Program-made: the position numbers and the translations under genes
Source: Desulfovibrionales bacterium
GTDB lineage: Bacteria > Desulfobacterota > QYQD01
Assembly: GCA_028715605.1 (NCBI GenBank)
Contig: JAQURM010000002.1
Location: forward strand, 62,001 to 126,000
DNA length: 64,000 bases
Reading direction: 5' to 3'
Shown: piece by piece, positions 38,836 to 47,129 of the stretch
Position numbering within the stretch: the stretch's first letter is position 1
Layout: each line of letters begins with the position of its first letter
The notes under the pieces: generated by a model
Told to the model about the DNA's origin: nothing
Databases searched by the model: none
Seen by the model: only the letters and a program-made list of their open reading frames with translations

Positions 38836-39993
38836 ATGATCATCTCACGAACGATCCTTAAAAACTGGCGGAACTTCCGATCAGTCGACGTCCGTATGGG
38901 GAGGAGGGTATTCCTGGTCGGTCCAAACGCCTCGGGGAAATCCAACTTCCTTGATGTCTTTCGATTTCTCCGGGATATTGCCAAACCCGGAGGTGGATTG
39001 CAGAAGGCAGTGAGTGATCGAGGCGGCATATCCAAAATAAGGTGCCTTGCGGCCCGCAAGGATCCCCAGGTGGAAATAGAAGTGCACCTTGCGGAAGGTA
39101 ATGGCAATGATCCCGTGTGGCGGTATGCGATTGGCATCTTACAGGAAAGCAGGGGCTATCGCCAGCCGTATCTCAAGTATGAGAAGGTTTGGAAAGGCGC
39201 AGAACTGATTCTCAACAGGCCGGATTCTCATGACCGAGAGGATAAGCTGCGCCTGACACAGACCCATATCGAGCAGATCAACGCCAATTTTTTGTTCAGA
39301 GATGTGGCCGAGTTCTTCCAGACCATCGGCTATTCACATCTGGTGCCGCAACTGCTGAGATATCCGGATGCTTTTGCGGGACCGGCGCCGGCTGGTTTTG
39401 AAGACCCGTTCGGCCGCACTTTCCTGGAACAGGTAGTGCAGACGCCGGAAAAGACCCGCAAGGCACGTCTCAGGAAAATTGAGAAGGCATTACGGCTGGC
39501 GGTTCCTCAGCTCAAGCAGCTCACCGATACCAAAGATGAAAGAGGTATTCCCCATTTAGAGGCGGTCTATGAGCATTGGCGTCCCCACGCCGGGAAACAG
39601 ACGGAGGAGCAGTTCTCGGATGGGACATTGCGTCTTATTGGCTTTCTCTGGTCCATGCTGGAAGGAGATTCCCTATTGCTTCTAGAGGAGCCCGAGTTGT
39701 CGCTTCATGCCGCGATAATACGTAAACTTCCTGGGCTTATATGGCGGATGCAGAGTAAGAAAAAGAGACAGATCGTAATAAGCACGCACAGCTATGATCT
39801 CCTGTCCGACAAGGGCATTGGTGGAGAAGAGGTGTTGCTGCTTACGCCCGGTGTAGAAGGGACTAAAGTCGAGCCGGCTGCCGAAATAGCTGAGGTGCAT
39901 CAATTACTGGAAAGCGGTTTCAGCGTGGCCGAAGCCGCCCTGCCAAGGACAGAACCCAAAGACATTGGACAATTAAGCCTATTCAATGACTGA
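38836..39993 (+). CDS. AAA ATPase of the RecF/OLD-like (AAA_15/21) type, putative defence component
   Basis: A 385-residue SMC/ABC-like ATPase. Walker A GPNASGKS (29-36) follows the opening FRSVDVRMGRRVFLV. A helical middle region (about 90-240) follows. A signature-like EQFSDGTLRLIGFLWSML, Walker B SLLLLEEPELSLH and switch VISTHSYDLLS lie in the C-terminal third. It carries no nuclease domain itself. The next gene overlaps its stop by 8 bases and is Toprim-like, the arrangement seen in two-gene defence systems such as PARIS (AriA ATPase with AriB Toprim). RBS GGAGGTGAAATA. It lies in the repeat-bounded segment beside a toxin-antitoxin pair. Confidence 0.85.
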   Translation: MIISRTILKNWRNFRSVDVRMGRRVFLVGPNASGKSNFLDVFRFLRDIAKPGGGLQKAVSDRGGISKIRCLAARKDPQVEIEVHLAEGNGNDPVWRYAIGILQESRGYRQPYLKYEKVWKGAELILNRPDSHDREDKLRLTQTHIEQINANFLFRDVAEFFQTIGYSHLVPQLLRYPDAFAGPAPAGFEDPFGRTFLEQVVQTPEKTRKARLRKIEKALRLAVPQLKQLTDTKDERGIPHLEAVYEHWRPHAGKQTEEQFSDGTLRLIGFLWSMLEGDSLLLLEEPELSLHAAIIRKLPGLIWRMQSKKKRQIVISTHSYDLLSDKGIGGEEVLLLTPGVEGTKVEPAAEIAEVHQLLESGFSVAEAALPRTEPKDIGQLSLFND

Positions 39994-40609
39994 AATCGTT
40001 CCCATACACCTCGCTGTCGAGGACGATCTGAGTGAAGCAGTCATGCGGCGCATTCTCCAGCAATGCGGTCGCTCCTATTACATAGGGAGCTGCTATAGTC
40101 AGCGAGGCTTCGGCTACTTGAAAAGAAATGTCAAAGGTTTCAACAATGCGGCCAAAGGAACGCCTTTCCTTATTTTGACCGACCTCGACAGATCGGAATG
40201 TGCACCGACCCTGATTAGTGAGTGGATTTCGGCTCCTATCCAGAAGAACCTGCTATTCCGGGTAGCGGTAAGGACAGTAGAAGCCTGGCTGCTTGCGGAT
40301 CGAACAACTTTTGCACGTTTCATGGGTCTCTCGGAAAAGAATCTCCCAGAGAACCCAGACGAACTCGAAGCCCCTAAGCAGTTTCTTGTCGAACTGGCCC
40401 AAAAATGCCGGAAACGGCAATTGCGTCAAGCTCTTGCGCCTCCGGCTGGGAGCACTGCAAAGGTAGGTCCGGACTATAACGGCAAGCTGATTGCTTTTGT
40501 TCAAGAGCTATGGAGTCCAAACAAAGCTGCAAAGCATTCACCGAGCTTGTATCGAACTGTAAAGGCAGTGTCATCATTTCAGCCCGTTTATGGGGATTCA
40601 AGGAAGTGA
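39986..40609 (+). CDS. DUF4276-like Toprim-type protein, partner of the AAA ATPase
   Basis: A 207-residue protein. The N-terminal half has a Toprim-like arrangement: Glu12 in HLAVEDDLSEAV and, at the end of a hydrophobic strand, Asp66 and Asp68 in FLILTDLDRS, candidates for metal binding. VRTVEAWLLADRTTFARFMG is typical of DUF4276 proteins. No transmembrane or DNA-binding motif is seen. Start ATG 39986 lies inside the last codons of the ATPase, implying coupled translation and a stoichiometric complex. By analogy with AriB or OLD Toprim nucleases it would be the effector. That activity is inferred only. Confidence 0.75.
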   Translation: MTEIVPIHLAVEDDLSEAVMRRILQQCGRSYYIGSCYSQRGFGYLKRNVKGFNNAAKGTPFLILTDLDRSECAPTLISEWISAPIQKNLLFRVAVRTVEAWLLADRTTFARFMGLSEKNLPENPDELEAPKQFLVELAQKCRKRQLRQALAPPAGSTAKVGPDYNGKLIAFVQELWSPNKAAKHSPSLYRTVKAVSSFQPVYGDSRK

Positions 40610-40667
40610 AAGCGGGATGCCCTTAAGATTCTGAGTTGACAATGTATAAGGTATAAACATAGTATCT

Positions 40668-40685
40668 GCTCGCTATGCATGTTCA
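40668..40685 (-). repeat. Inverted fragment of the TGAACATGCATAGCGAGC repeat
   Basis: GCTCGCTATGCATGTTCA is the exact reverse complement of the first 18 bases of the dispersed family. It overlaps the 20-base direct repeat at 40682. Confidence 0.6.
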
Positions 40686-40701
40686 ATAACTTAACATCGA
40701 C
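40682..40701 (+). repeat. Left 20-base direct repeat flanking mntA-hepT
   Basis: TTCAATAACTTAACATCGAC; the partner at 41430-41449 differs by one base (19/20). The repeats enclose the nucleotidyltransferase/HEPN pair. Confidence 0.7.
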
Positions 40702-40759
40702 AGGCGGGAAGAGGGGAGATGACCATAAAATTCTTCCCGGCCAGGGAGGATAATTCAAA

Positions 40760-41053
40760 ATGAAAACCAAGGAAGAAATTCTCAAAATGTTAGCGGCATT
40801 GAACCCCGAACTTCAATCCCGGTACAAGATCAAAGAAATTGGGGTGTTTGGCTCCTTGGTTCGGGGCGAACAGACGGCGGCAAGTGATGTTGACCTCTTG
40901 GTGGATTTCAGCGAAGATGCCGATCTTTTTGACCTGGTGGGGCTATCGCTTTTCCTCGAAGAAAAACTTCGCTGCAAAGTCGATGTGGTTACCAAAAGAG
41001 CTCTCAGACCGGAGATTCGCGATGCGGTGCTAAGGGAGGTCGCCGCCATATGA
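40760..41053 (+). CDS. mntA: MNT-domain nucleotidyltransferase antitoxin
   Basis: A 97-residue minimal nucleotidyltransferase. The fold signature GSLVRGEQTAASDVDLLVDF contains Gly31-Ser32 and the metal-binding Asp43 and Asp45. A third acidic residue is Asp75 in CKVDVVT. In characterised HepT/MntA pairs the MNT protein neutralises the HEPN ribonuclease by adding AMP to its tyrosine. The gene overlaps hepT by four bases (ATGA). RBS GGGAGGATAATTCAAA. Confidence 0.9.
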   Translation: MKTKEEILKMLAALNPELQSRYKIKEIGVFGSLVRGEQTAASDVDLLVDFSEDADLFDLVGLSLFLEEKLRCKVDVVTKRALRPEIRDAVLREVAAI

Positions 41054-41388
41054 GAGACTATAAGCTCTACCTGAAAGATATCCTGGAAGCAATGACCAGT
41101 ATTGAAACGTTCGTAGAAGGGATGGATTTTGAGTCATTCCGTGCGGATGACAAAACATCAAGTGCCGTGATACGGAAGTTTGAGATTATTGGTGAAGCAG
41201 CGAAGAAAGTTCCTGACGAAATACGGCAGGATTATCCTTCGGTGCCCTGGAAGGAGATGGCAGGTATGCGAGACAAGCTTATTCATTTTTACGCTGGGGT
41301 TGATTATCCTCTGGTCTGGAAAACTATAACAAGGCGCTTGCCCGAAGTAAAGTTGCATATTCAGAAGATTGTAGAGGAAAGGCAATAA
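41050..41388 (+). CDS. hepT: HEPN-domain ribonuclease toxin (DUF86)
   Basis: A 112-residue all-helical HEPN protein. The catalytic Rx4HxY motif is intact: Arg74, His79 and Tyr81 in MRDKLIHFY. IIGEAAKKVP is the usual family block. Characterised relatives cleave RNA or tRNA and are silenced by AMPylation of the motif tyrosine. Coupled to mntA. The pair lies in a repeat-flanked insert abutting a truncated vsr. Confidence 0.9.
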   Translation: MRDYKLYLKDILEAMTSIETFVEGMDFESFRADDKTSSAVIRKFEIIGEAAKKVPDEIRQDYPSVPWKEMAGMRDKLIHFYAGVDYPLVWKTITRRLPEVKLHIQKIVEERQ

Positions 41389-41429
41389 AGACAGGGCACC
41401 AGAAATTAGAGAAGGAGTATGCTCAGTAA

Positions 41430-41449
41430 TTCAATAACTCAACATCGAC
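41430..41449 (+). repeat. Right 20-base direct repeat flanking mntA-hepT
   Basis: TTCAATAACTCAACATCGAC, 19/20 identical to 40682-40701. Recognisable vsr homology begins immediately to its right. Confidence 0.7.
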
Positions 41450-41628
41450 GTCATATACTTGCATCCCTCATGACCATGCCAGAAACAGCCATGGATGAAA
41501 ATAACCGTCTTATATTTTGGGAAAATCAGGTCAGGCTTGCCCGGCACAACGAAAGGAATATCCGAAAGAACGGACGCTACACTTTTCTGTACCTTTTTAA
41601 GCAAATCTTTTTCTGAAACAAAAGTCAA
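41431..41628 (-). pseudogene. vsr: Truncated very-short-patch-repair (Vsr) endonuclease
   Basis: A minus-strand frame of 65 residues includes PGKPDLIFPKYKT and VIFIHGCFWHGHEGCKY, the conserved core of Vsr with its catalytic Asp and zinc-site Cys/His. Complete Vsr proteins are about 140 residues. Here homology stops after HEGCKY, exactly at the 20-base repeat at 41430, and the C-terminal half is missing. The first 20 residues are not typical, suggesting a frameshift as well. An open stretch further upstream (about 41630-41715, LTYYASSPDWLENIKRN) may be the remnant of the next gene. No cytosine methyltransferase is nearby. Confidence 0.75.
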
Positions 41629-41719
41629 GTAGTTTCATATTTCTTTTGATATTCTCCAACCAATCTGGAGAAGAAGCATAATAGGTTAATTCAGGTATTT
41701 TTGTCAAGAATCACTAAAA

Positions 41720-41751
41720 TATGGCGGGGAATTTGAGAGGTACCGGTAAGA
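41720..41751 (+). repeat. Right copy of 32-base direct repeat (ppiD 3' end)
   Basis: TATGGCGGGGAATTTGAG plus AGGTACCGGTAAGA; encodes YGGEFERYR-stop, compared with YGEEFEKYR-stop at the end of ppiD. It is 6878 bases from the left copy. Confidence 0.85.
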
Positions 41752-41760
41752 TTTAATTAT

Positions 41761-41848
41761 TCACCGCAAAGGACGCAGAGAAATATGGGTTTTAAAAGAT
41801 AAGAGATAAAAGGTGCTTTCTTTGCGTACCTGGCGTCTTTGCGGTGGG
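41761..41848. repeat. Inverted repeat, TCACCGCAAAGGACGCAGAG arms
   Basis: Left arm TCACCGCAAAGGACGCAGAG, right arm GCGTACCTGGCGTCTTTGCGGT. Same family as 26884 and 51299. It begins 10 bases after the ppiD-end repeat. Confidence 0.7.
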
Positions 41849-41850
41849 CG

Positions 41851-42039
41851 CTACCTGGATTTACCCAGTACCGTGTCCTTGATGCTGGAATATATCTTCT
41901 GGAAGTTTTCCTCAAAAGAGGTAGGTGAGACACGGCCGGTCTCGATGAATTTTATGACTATCTCTTTGGCGGCCCGGAGGATGATCTCATCGTCTGCCGT
42001 TAATTTTTCATATTTTTTTTCTTTTTGATCCTTACTCAT
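41851..42039 (-). CDS. Small conserved-looking hypothetical protein
   Basis: A 62-residue protein (MSKDQKEKKYEKLTADDEII, then LRAAKEIVIKFIETGRVSPT). Predicted helical, soluble, no cysteines. The composition and the KEIVIKFIETGRVSP block look like genuine protein, and I believe related small proteins occur in Desulfobacterota, but the family has no function I know. It follows tRNA-Ala on the same strand beyond a strong terminator, so it is transcribed separately. Confidence 0.6.
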   Translation of the reverse strand: MSKDQKEKKYEKLTADDEIILRAAKEIVIKFIETGRVSPTSFEENFQKIYSSIKDTVLGKSR

Positions 42040-42060
42040 ATCCGGACCCGGTCAAGTAAT

Positions 42061-42112
42061 AAAGCCTCTGCTGTTTTGGAAGAAGGCGGTTACTTTCAGC
42101 AGAGGCTTTTAT
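42061..42112. terminator. Bidirectional-looking terminator, 13-base perfect stem
   Basis: AAAGCCTCTGCTG (42061-42073) pairs exactly with CAGCAGAGGCTTT (42097-42109), with T-rich flanks in both orientations. It lies 49 bases beyond the 3' end of tRNA-Ala. Confidence 0.85.
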
Positions 42113-42157
42113 CATGGCAGGAAAAACCGTTTGGCAGCCTTCCCTGAACCCAAAATT

Positions 42158-42233
<76 letters not shown>

Positions 42234-42263
42234 ACATCGAGCAATGTGTTTCAAGTAGTTTCT

Positions 42264-42292
42264 AATTAACACTGACAAAACTTTCCTGTCAA
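42264..42292 (-). promoter_or_regulatory. Candidate promoter for tRNA-Ala
   Basis: On the minus strand a perfect TTGACA (42287-42292), 17-base spacer and weak TTAATT (42264-42269), 30 bases before the tRNA 5' end. Confidence 0.45.
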
Positions 42293-42419
42293 GAGGTTTA
42301 TATCAAATCTAGGGACAGTTCAGCCTGGCCTGACACCGGGCGTTTTTCGCTTGACAAGCTACCTTGTTGTGATAGCTTTACAACCCTATCTGATTGTTGT
42401 GTTTTTTGCGGGGGGATAC

Positions 42420-45224
42420 ATGGACTACCGGGAGACGCTTAATCTGCCGCAGACTGATTTTGCCATGAAGGCCAATCTTACCGAACGTGAGCCGGCCGTG
42501 ATTGAGAAATGGGAGGCGACCAGACTTTACGAACGCATACGCATGGCGTCGGGCGGGAGACCCCGGTATATACTCCATGACGGACCGCCTTATGCCAACG
42601 GCCACATCCACATGGGTACGGCCTTTAATAAGATACTGAAAGACATAGTCTTAAAGTCCAGGCAGATGGCCGGGGCTGATTGTCCCTACGTGCCGGGCTG
42701 GGACTGCCACGGACTGCCCATCGAACACCAGGTGGACAGGGAGCTGGGGGCCAGGAAGAAAGGCTTATCCAAACTTGAACTCCGGCGGCATTGCCGGAAG
42801 TACGCCGAAAAATTCATTGATATCCAGCGGGCCGAGTTCAGGCGTTTAGGCGTCCTGGGGGACTGGGATAATCCTTATCTGACCATGAGTTATGAATACG
42901 AGGCAACGATTGCCCGCGAGTTTGGCCGGCTTTTTCTGAACGGCAGCATATATAAGAGCAAAAAGCCGGTTTATTGGTGCACTTCGTGCAGGACGGCACT
43001 GGCCGAGGCCGAGGTTGAGTATTATCCGCACCGTTCGCCGTCCATCTATGTCAAATTCCCGCTGGCTTCGGATTTGACCTCCCGCCTGCCGTCCCTGGCC
43101 GGCAGGAATGTATTCATGCTGATATGGACTACTACTCCCTGGACCCTTCCGGCCAACCTGGCCGTGGCCCTGAACCCCGGATTTGATTATGTGGCCGTAC
43201 AGGTAGAAGATGAGGTATGGATCGTGGCCGAAGGGCTGCTTCTTTCACTGCTGGGAGCCCTGGGTATTGAGGGATATAAGATATTGGAGCGTTTCCCGGC
43301 ACGGCGCCTGGAGGGGCTGAAGTGCCGGCATCCTTTTTATGAGCGCGATTCTGCCGTCATTATGGCCTCCTATGTAACCATGGACACCGGCACCGGGTGT
43401 GTACATACCGCGCCGGGCCATGGCCGTGAGGATTATGAGAGTGGTTCGGCCTACGGGCTGGACATCTATTCGCCGGTGGACGCCGGGGGTAAGTTCACGG
43501 ATGAGGTCGGCTACTTTGCCGGAGAGGATATATTCAAGGCCAATAGGGCCATTATTAATCTTCTCAAGGAGAAGGGGCGTTTGATAGGGAGTGAAGAGAT
43601 CGAGCATAGCTATCCACATTGCTGGCGTTGCAAAAGGCCGGTCATTTTCCGGGCTACCGAACAGTGGTTTGTCTCCATGGAGAAAAACGGCCTCCGGGAA
43701 AAGACGCTGGATTGGGTGGACAAGGTCAAATGGGTGCCTAAGTGGGGCCGGGACCGGATCCACAACATGCTGGCCAGCCGGTCGGATTGGTGTATATCGC
43801 GGCAACGTTCCTGGGGTGTGCCCCTGACCATTTTTTATTGTCGCGGCTGTGGCGAGGCGCTCATGAATGCGGAGATCATGGGAAAAGTGGTTAATAAATT
43901 CCGCGAAGGCGGGGCGGATACGTGGTTTGAGCTTGAATCCGGGGAATTTATCCCGGAAGGAACCACATGCCCCAAATGTAAGGGCACGGAATTTGAGAAA
44001 GAAACGGACATCCTGGATGTCTGGTTTGATTCCGGGGTCAGTTTTGCCGCTGTCTTGGAAGGCCGGAAAGAACTGGGCTTCCCGGCTGACCTGTACCTGG
44101 AGGGGAGCGATCAGCACCGCGGCTGGTTCCACAGCTCGCTGTTGGCGGCGGTGGGTACCCGGGGACAGGCCCCTTATCGCTCGGTGCTTACCCATGGCTT
44201 TGTAGTCGATGGCGAAGGAAAGAAGATGTCCAAATCCCTGGGCAATGTTATTGCCCCGGAGGAGATCATAAAAAAACATGGGGCGGAGATCCTGCGCCTC
44301 TGGGTATCAGCCGAAGATTATCGCGATGATATCAAGATTTCTCCGGAGATCCTGCAGCGGTTGACCGAGGCCTACCGGAAGATCAGAAACACGGCGCGCT
44401 ACATACTGGGCAACCTGTATGACTTTTCACCGGAGAAAGATGTCATTTCTTACAGTGAGATGGTGGAGATAGACCGTTTTGCGCTGCATCAACTTGTGCA
44501 AATAACAGATAAGATACGCTCGGCCTACGAGGAATTTGAACTTCATACCGTTTATCACACCCTCTACCAGTTTTGCGCCGTGGATTTGAGCGCCTTTTAC
44601 CTGGATGTCCTTAAAGACAGACTTTACACCAGCGGCAAGGAATCAAAAGACCGGCGCTCGGCCCAGACCGCCATGTTTTACATCCTGGATACCCTGGTGC
44701 GTCTGATGGCTCCTATTCTTTCATTTACCGCTGATGAGATATGGCAGTATATGCCTGAGACGGCGGGCCGGGAAGAGGGCATTCACCTGGCCGGTTTCGC
44801 ATCCCTCCCGCCGGAGTTTAAGGATGCGGCGCTCGCCGCGAAATGGGAAAAGCTGCTTGCCGTCCGGGCCGGGGCGACCAAGGCCCTGGAACTGGCCCGC
44901 AGGGACAAGGTGATCGGACATACCCTCAGCGCGGCGCTCAAGGTTTATCCTGCCTCTGAAGATTATTCGTTTTTGAGCGAAAATGCAGAGCAATTACGCG
45001 CCATACTGATCGTATCGCAATTCGGGGTTGCCGAAGGGCCAGCGCCGGCCGGCGCCTACGTGGCTGAAGAGATAAGCGGGCTTTCTATTGTGGTATCTCC
45101 GGCTAAAGGGACCAAATGTGAACGCTGCTGGACGGTATCTGAGAGTGTGGGCGCTTTTACCGATCATTCGACTATCTGTGCCCGATGCCGGGAGGTGGTT
45201 ACGGCAAGCGGGAGTAAAGGATAA
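42420..45224 (+). CDS. ileS: Isoleucyl-tRNA synthetase
   Basis: Charges tRNA-Ile in the cytoplasm; class Ia synthetase of 934 residues. The HIGH-equivalent is HIHMG (about 62-66), the editing domain is intact, and KMSKS is present in [12 protein letters not shown]-terminal zinc site has two CxxC pairs (CERCW and CARC), the eubacterial IleRS1 type. Start 42420 ([14 protein letters not shown]) is chosen because upstream residues in the open frame are hydrophobic and not conserved, and GGGGGATAC precedes it. A TTGACA at 42352 may belong to its promoter. It heads ileS-lspA-lgt. Confidence 0.96.
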   Translation: MDYRETLNLPQTDFAMKANLTEREPAVIEKWEATRLYERIRMASGGRPRYILHDGPPYANGHIHMGTAFNKILKDIVLKSRQMAGADCPYVPGWDCHGLPIEHQVDRELGARKKGLSKLELRRHCRKYAEKFIDIQRAEFRRLGVLGDWDNPYLTMSYEYEATIAREFGRLFLNGSIYKSKKPVYWCTSCRTALAEAEVEYYPHRSPSIYVKFPLASDLTSRLPSLAGRNVFMLIWTTTPWTLPANLAVALNPGFDYVAVQVEDEVWIVAEGLLLSLLGALGIEGYKILERFPARRLEGLKCRHPFYERDSAVIMASYVTMDTGTGCVHTAPGHGREDYESGSAYGLDIYSPVDAGGKFTDEVGYFAGEDIFKANRAIINLLKEKGRLIGSEEIEHSYPHCWRCKRPVIFRATEQWFVSMEKNGLREKTLDWVDKVKWVPKWGRDRIHNMLASRSDWCISRQRSWGVPLTIFYCRGCGEALMNAEIMGKVVNKFREGGADTWFELESGEFIPEGTTCPKCKGTEFEKETDILDVWFDSGVSFAAVLEGRKELGFPADLYLEGSDQHRGWFHSSLLAAVGTRGQAPYRSVLTHGFVVDGEGKKMSKSLGNVIAPEEIIKKHGAEILRLWVSAEDYRDDIKISPEILQRLTEAYRKIRNTARYILGNLYDFSPEKDVISYSEMVEIDRFALHQLVQITDKIRSAYEEFELHTVYHTLYQFCAVDLSAFYLDVLKDRLYTSGKESKDRRSAQTAMFYILDTLVRLMAPILSFTADEIWQYMPETAGREEGIHLAGFASLPPEFKDAALAAKWEKLLAVRAGATKALELARRDKVIGHTLSAALKVYPASEDYSFLSENAEQLRAILIVSQFGVAEGPAPAGAYVAEEISGLSIVVSPAKGTKCERCWTVSESVGAFTDHSTICARCREVVTASGSKG

Positions 45225-45234
45225 TAAAAGTAGT

Positions 45235-45768
45235 ATGGATACTCTATCAGAAACAGAAAAAAAATCTTTAAAGCCGGCGGACGACCTCTCTCAGAAGAGA
45301 CTGTGGTATTTATTCCTGGGCATGGCTTTTGGTGTTTTCGCCCTGGATCAACTGACCAAGGGACATATACAATACCATTTTGGCCTGTATGAGAGCCGGG
45401 CCGTCGTCCCGGGTTTTTTTAACCTGACATATATAACGAATTCCGGCGTGGCTTTTGGGCTGATGAGCGGAGAGCCGGATACCTGGAAGCGGTTATTTTT
45501 TCTTTCGGTAACACTGTTAGCCGTAGGGTTTATCTTTTATCTCTTCGGACACTTCAGGTCAAAGGGCCGGGGAGCGGTCATCGCTATGGGGATGATACTG
45601 GGCGGCGCCATCGGAAATATGGCAGACCGGGTGCGCATGGGCAAGGTGATCGACTTTCTCGATTTTTATATCGGCGGCTGCCATTGGCCGGCTTTTAATG
45701 TGGCTGATGCCGCCATAAGCTGCGGCGTGCTGTATCTGGCGCTTACGCTTTATAGACAACAGGGGTAA
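45235..45768 (+). CDS. lspA: Lipoprotein signal peptidase (signal peptidase II)
   Basis: Cleaves diacylated prolipoproteins at the inner membrane. The 177-residue protein has four predicted helices and the aspartyl catalytic pair in GNMADRVRMGKVIDFLD and FNVADAAI. An N-terminal cytosolic extension of about 25 charged residues precedes the first helix, slightly longer than usual. Start ATG 45235 is 10 bases after ileS; the frame is open farther upstream but overlaps ileS. The ileS-lspA order is common in bacteria. Confidence 0.95.
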   Translation: MDTLSETEKKSLKPADDLSQKRLWYLFLGMAFGVFALDQLTKGHIQYHFGLYESRAVVPGFFNLTYITNSGVAFGLMSGEPDTWKRLFFLSVTLLAVGFIFYLFGHFRSKGRGAVIAMGMILGGAIGNMADRVRMGKVIDFLDFYIGGCHWPAFNVADAAISCGVLYLALTLYRQQG

Positions 45769-45771
45769 TCT

Positions 45772-46551
45772 ATGCATCCGATACTCTTTCGCATAGGCGG
45801 GCTTACTATCCACACCTATGGTCTGTTTGTGGCCATGGGGTTTATGGCAGGCATGGCCCTTGCCGTCCGGGAGGCCAGGCGCGCGGCTCTGGATACCGAG
45901 AAGATTTCCAACCTTTTTTTCTGGATCATAATTTCGGCGATCATCGGTTCGAGGCTTCTTTATGTCATAGCAGAGGCCCCGGGGCTTATAATGTCTCCCT
46001 TCGAGATCTTTAAGATATGGAAAGGCGGCCTGGTCTTTTACGGCGGGGTTATCCTGGCGATGGCAGTTACGATTTTTTATATAAGGCATAACAAGCTGCC
46101 GCTCTGGACAACCATGGATATCCTGGCCCCGCCCCTGGCCCTTGGCCTGGCCTTTGGCCGCCTCGGATGTTTTTCTGCCGGTTGCTGCTATGGCCGGCCT
46201 GCCGATGTCCCGTGGGCGGTTACGTTTACCAATCCGGATTCGCTGGCGCCGCTTTATATTCCCCTCCATCCTACCCAGCTTTATGAGGCCGGCACGGCGC
46301 TTATTATTTTTGCCATTCTTATGCTTACACGCCGGGCGAAGCGGTTTGAAGGCCAGATGATGTGGACATTCTTTTTTCTATACGCTGTGGCGCGCTTTAT
46401 CATCGAAAATTACCGTGGCGACCCCCGTGGGGCGGTATGGGGCGATCTCCTCTCTACCAGTCAATTTATAAGCTTACTTTCGGCTGTTGCTGCGCTGGCG
46501 GGTTTCTTTTATTTTCTGAGGAAGCAAGGCGCAAGGCAAGGGGGCACGTAA
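45772..46551 (+). CDS. lgt: Prolipoprotein diacylglyceryl transferase
   Basis: Adds diacylglycerol to the lipobox cysteine, the first lipoprotein maturation step. The 259-residue polytopic membrane protein contains HTYGLFVAMGFMAG, GGLVFYGGV, FGRLGCFSAGCCYGRP and LHPTQLYE. The first and last carry conserved residues of the family. It starts 3 bases after lspA, so consecutive enzymes of the pathway are encoded together. An alternative is a YfdC- or LgtA-like variant, unlikely. Confidence 0.94.
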   Translation: MHPILFRIGGLTIHTYGLFVAMGFMAGMALAVREARRAALDTEKISNLFFWIIISAIIGSRLLYVIAEAPGLIMSPFEIFKIWKGGLVFYGGVILAMAVTIFYIRHNKLPLWTTMDILAPPLALGLAFGRLGCFSAGCCYGRPADVPWAVTFTNPDSLAPLYIPLHPTQLYEAGTALIIFAILMLTRRAKRFEGQMMWTFFFLYAVARFIIENYRGDPRGAVWGDLLSTSQFISLLSAVAALAGFFYFLRKQGARQGGT

Positions 46552-46659
46552 TAAAAAATCTTGCAAAAGGGGCAAACTTCATTATTATTAGGCCCGAATT
46601 TTTGGGGCGTAGGATTTAGGCCCGCTGTTATTGATCTTTATGGCTGCTTGGAGGTGCGT

Positions 46660-47103
46660 ATGCTTATTCTGGAAGATCTTAAATATACTGAAGAACATAT
46701 ATGGGCCAGACACGATGGGGGTAAAAAGATTACCATAGGCATTACTGATTATGCGCAGAAGAAATTTGGTGATGTTGTTTATATTGAATTGCCGGAGGAA
46801 GGGGAAGCGGTCATTAGCGATGATCCGTTCGGCAGTATAGAATCTTCTGAATCTGTTTCCGATCTGTACGCTCCTTTGAGCGGAGAGGTAATCGAAATTA
46901 ATGAAGAGCGCATCGATTCCCCGGAGATAGTCAATGATGACCCTTATGAAGAAGGCTGGCTTATACGTATAAAGGTTCCTTCCCTTAAGGAATATAATGA
47001 GCTTATGAGTGCGGACGAGTACAGGGAATACGTGCAGCAGGAGGAGATGGAGGAGGAAGAAGAAGAGGAAGAAGAAGAGGAAGAGGAAGCAGAAGCAGAT
47101 TAG
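46660..47103 (+). CDS. GcvH-like lipoyl-domain protein lacking the lipoylation lysine
   Basis: A 147-residue protein with the glycine-cleavage H fold (KYTEEHIWAR, GITDYAQKKFGDVVYIELPE, SDLYAPLSGEVIEIN, GWLIRIKV). The normal ESVKAVSD lipoylation site reads ESSESVSD, so the acceptor lysine is Glu64 (codon GAA) and lipoylation is not possible by the standard route. Residues 128-147 are almost only Glu. Start 46660 follows GGAGGTGCGT. No gcvT or gcvP neighbours. It could be a non-catalytic structural or regulatory paralogue. GcvH fold is sure, function is not. Confidence 0.85.
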   Translation: MLILEDLKYTEEHIWARHDGGKKITIGITDYAQKKFGDVVYIELPEEGEAVISDDPFGSIESSESVSDLYAPLSGEVIEINEERIDSPEIVNDDPYEEGWLIRIKVPSLKEYNELMSADEYREYVQQEEMEEEEEEEEEEEEEAEAD

Positions 47104-47129
47104 AGAAGGAAAAATTTTATTTGCAGACC

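Noticed and set aside
34874-41719. Search for an integrase or transposase in the repeat-bounded segment
   Set aside because: No gene with integrase, recombinase or transposase motifs was found, so an active mobile element is not claimed, only a possible relic.
43245-44279. 344-residue minus-strand frame opposite ileS
   Set aside because: Antisense shadow of the conserved IleRS editing and catalytic regions; no start signal or family features.
46541-46576. GGCACG...TTGC as a second sigma-54 promoter before the GcvH-like gene
   Set aside because: The spacing between GGCACG and TTGC is about 12 bases instead of 4-5 and the leading T is missing.
47040-47100. GAGGAAGAAGAAGAGG tandem purine run as a regulatory repeat
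   Set aside because: It is the coding sequence of the poly-Glu tail of the GcvH-like protein.
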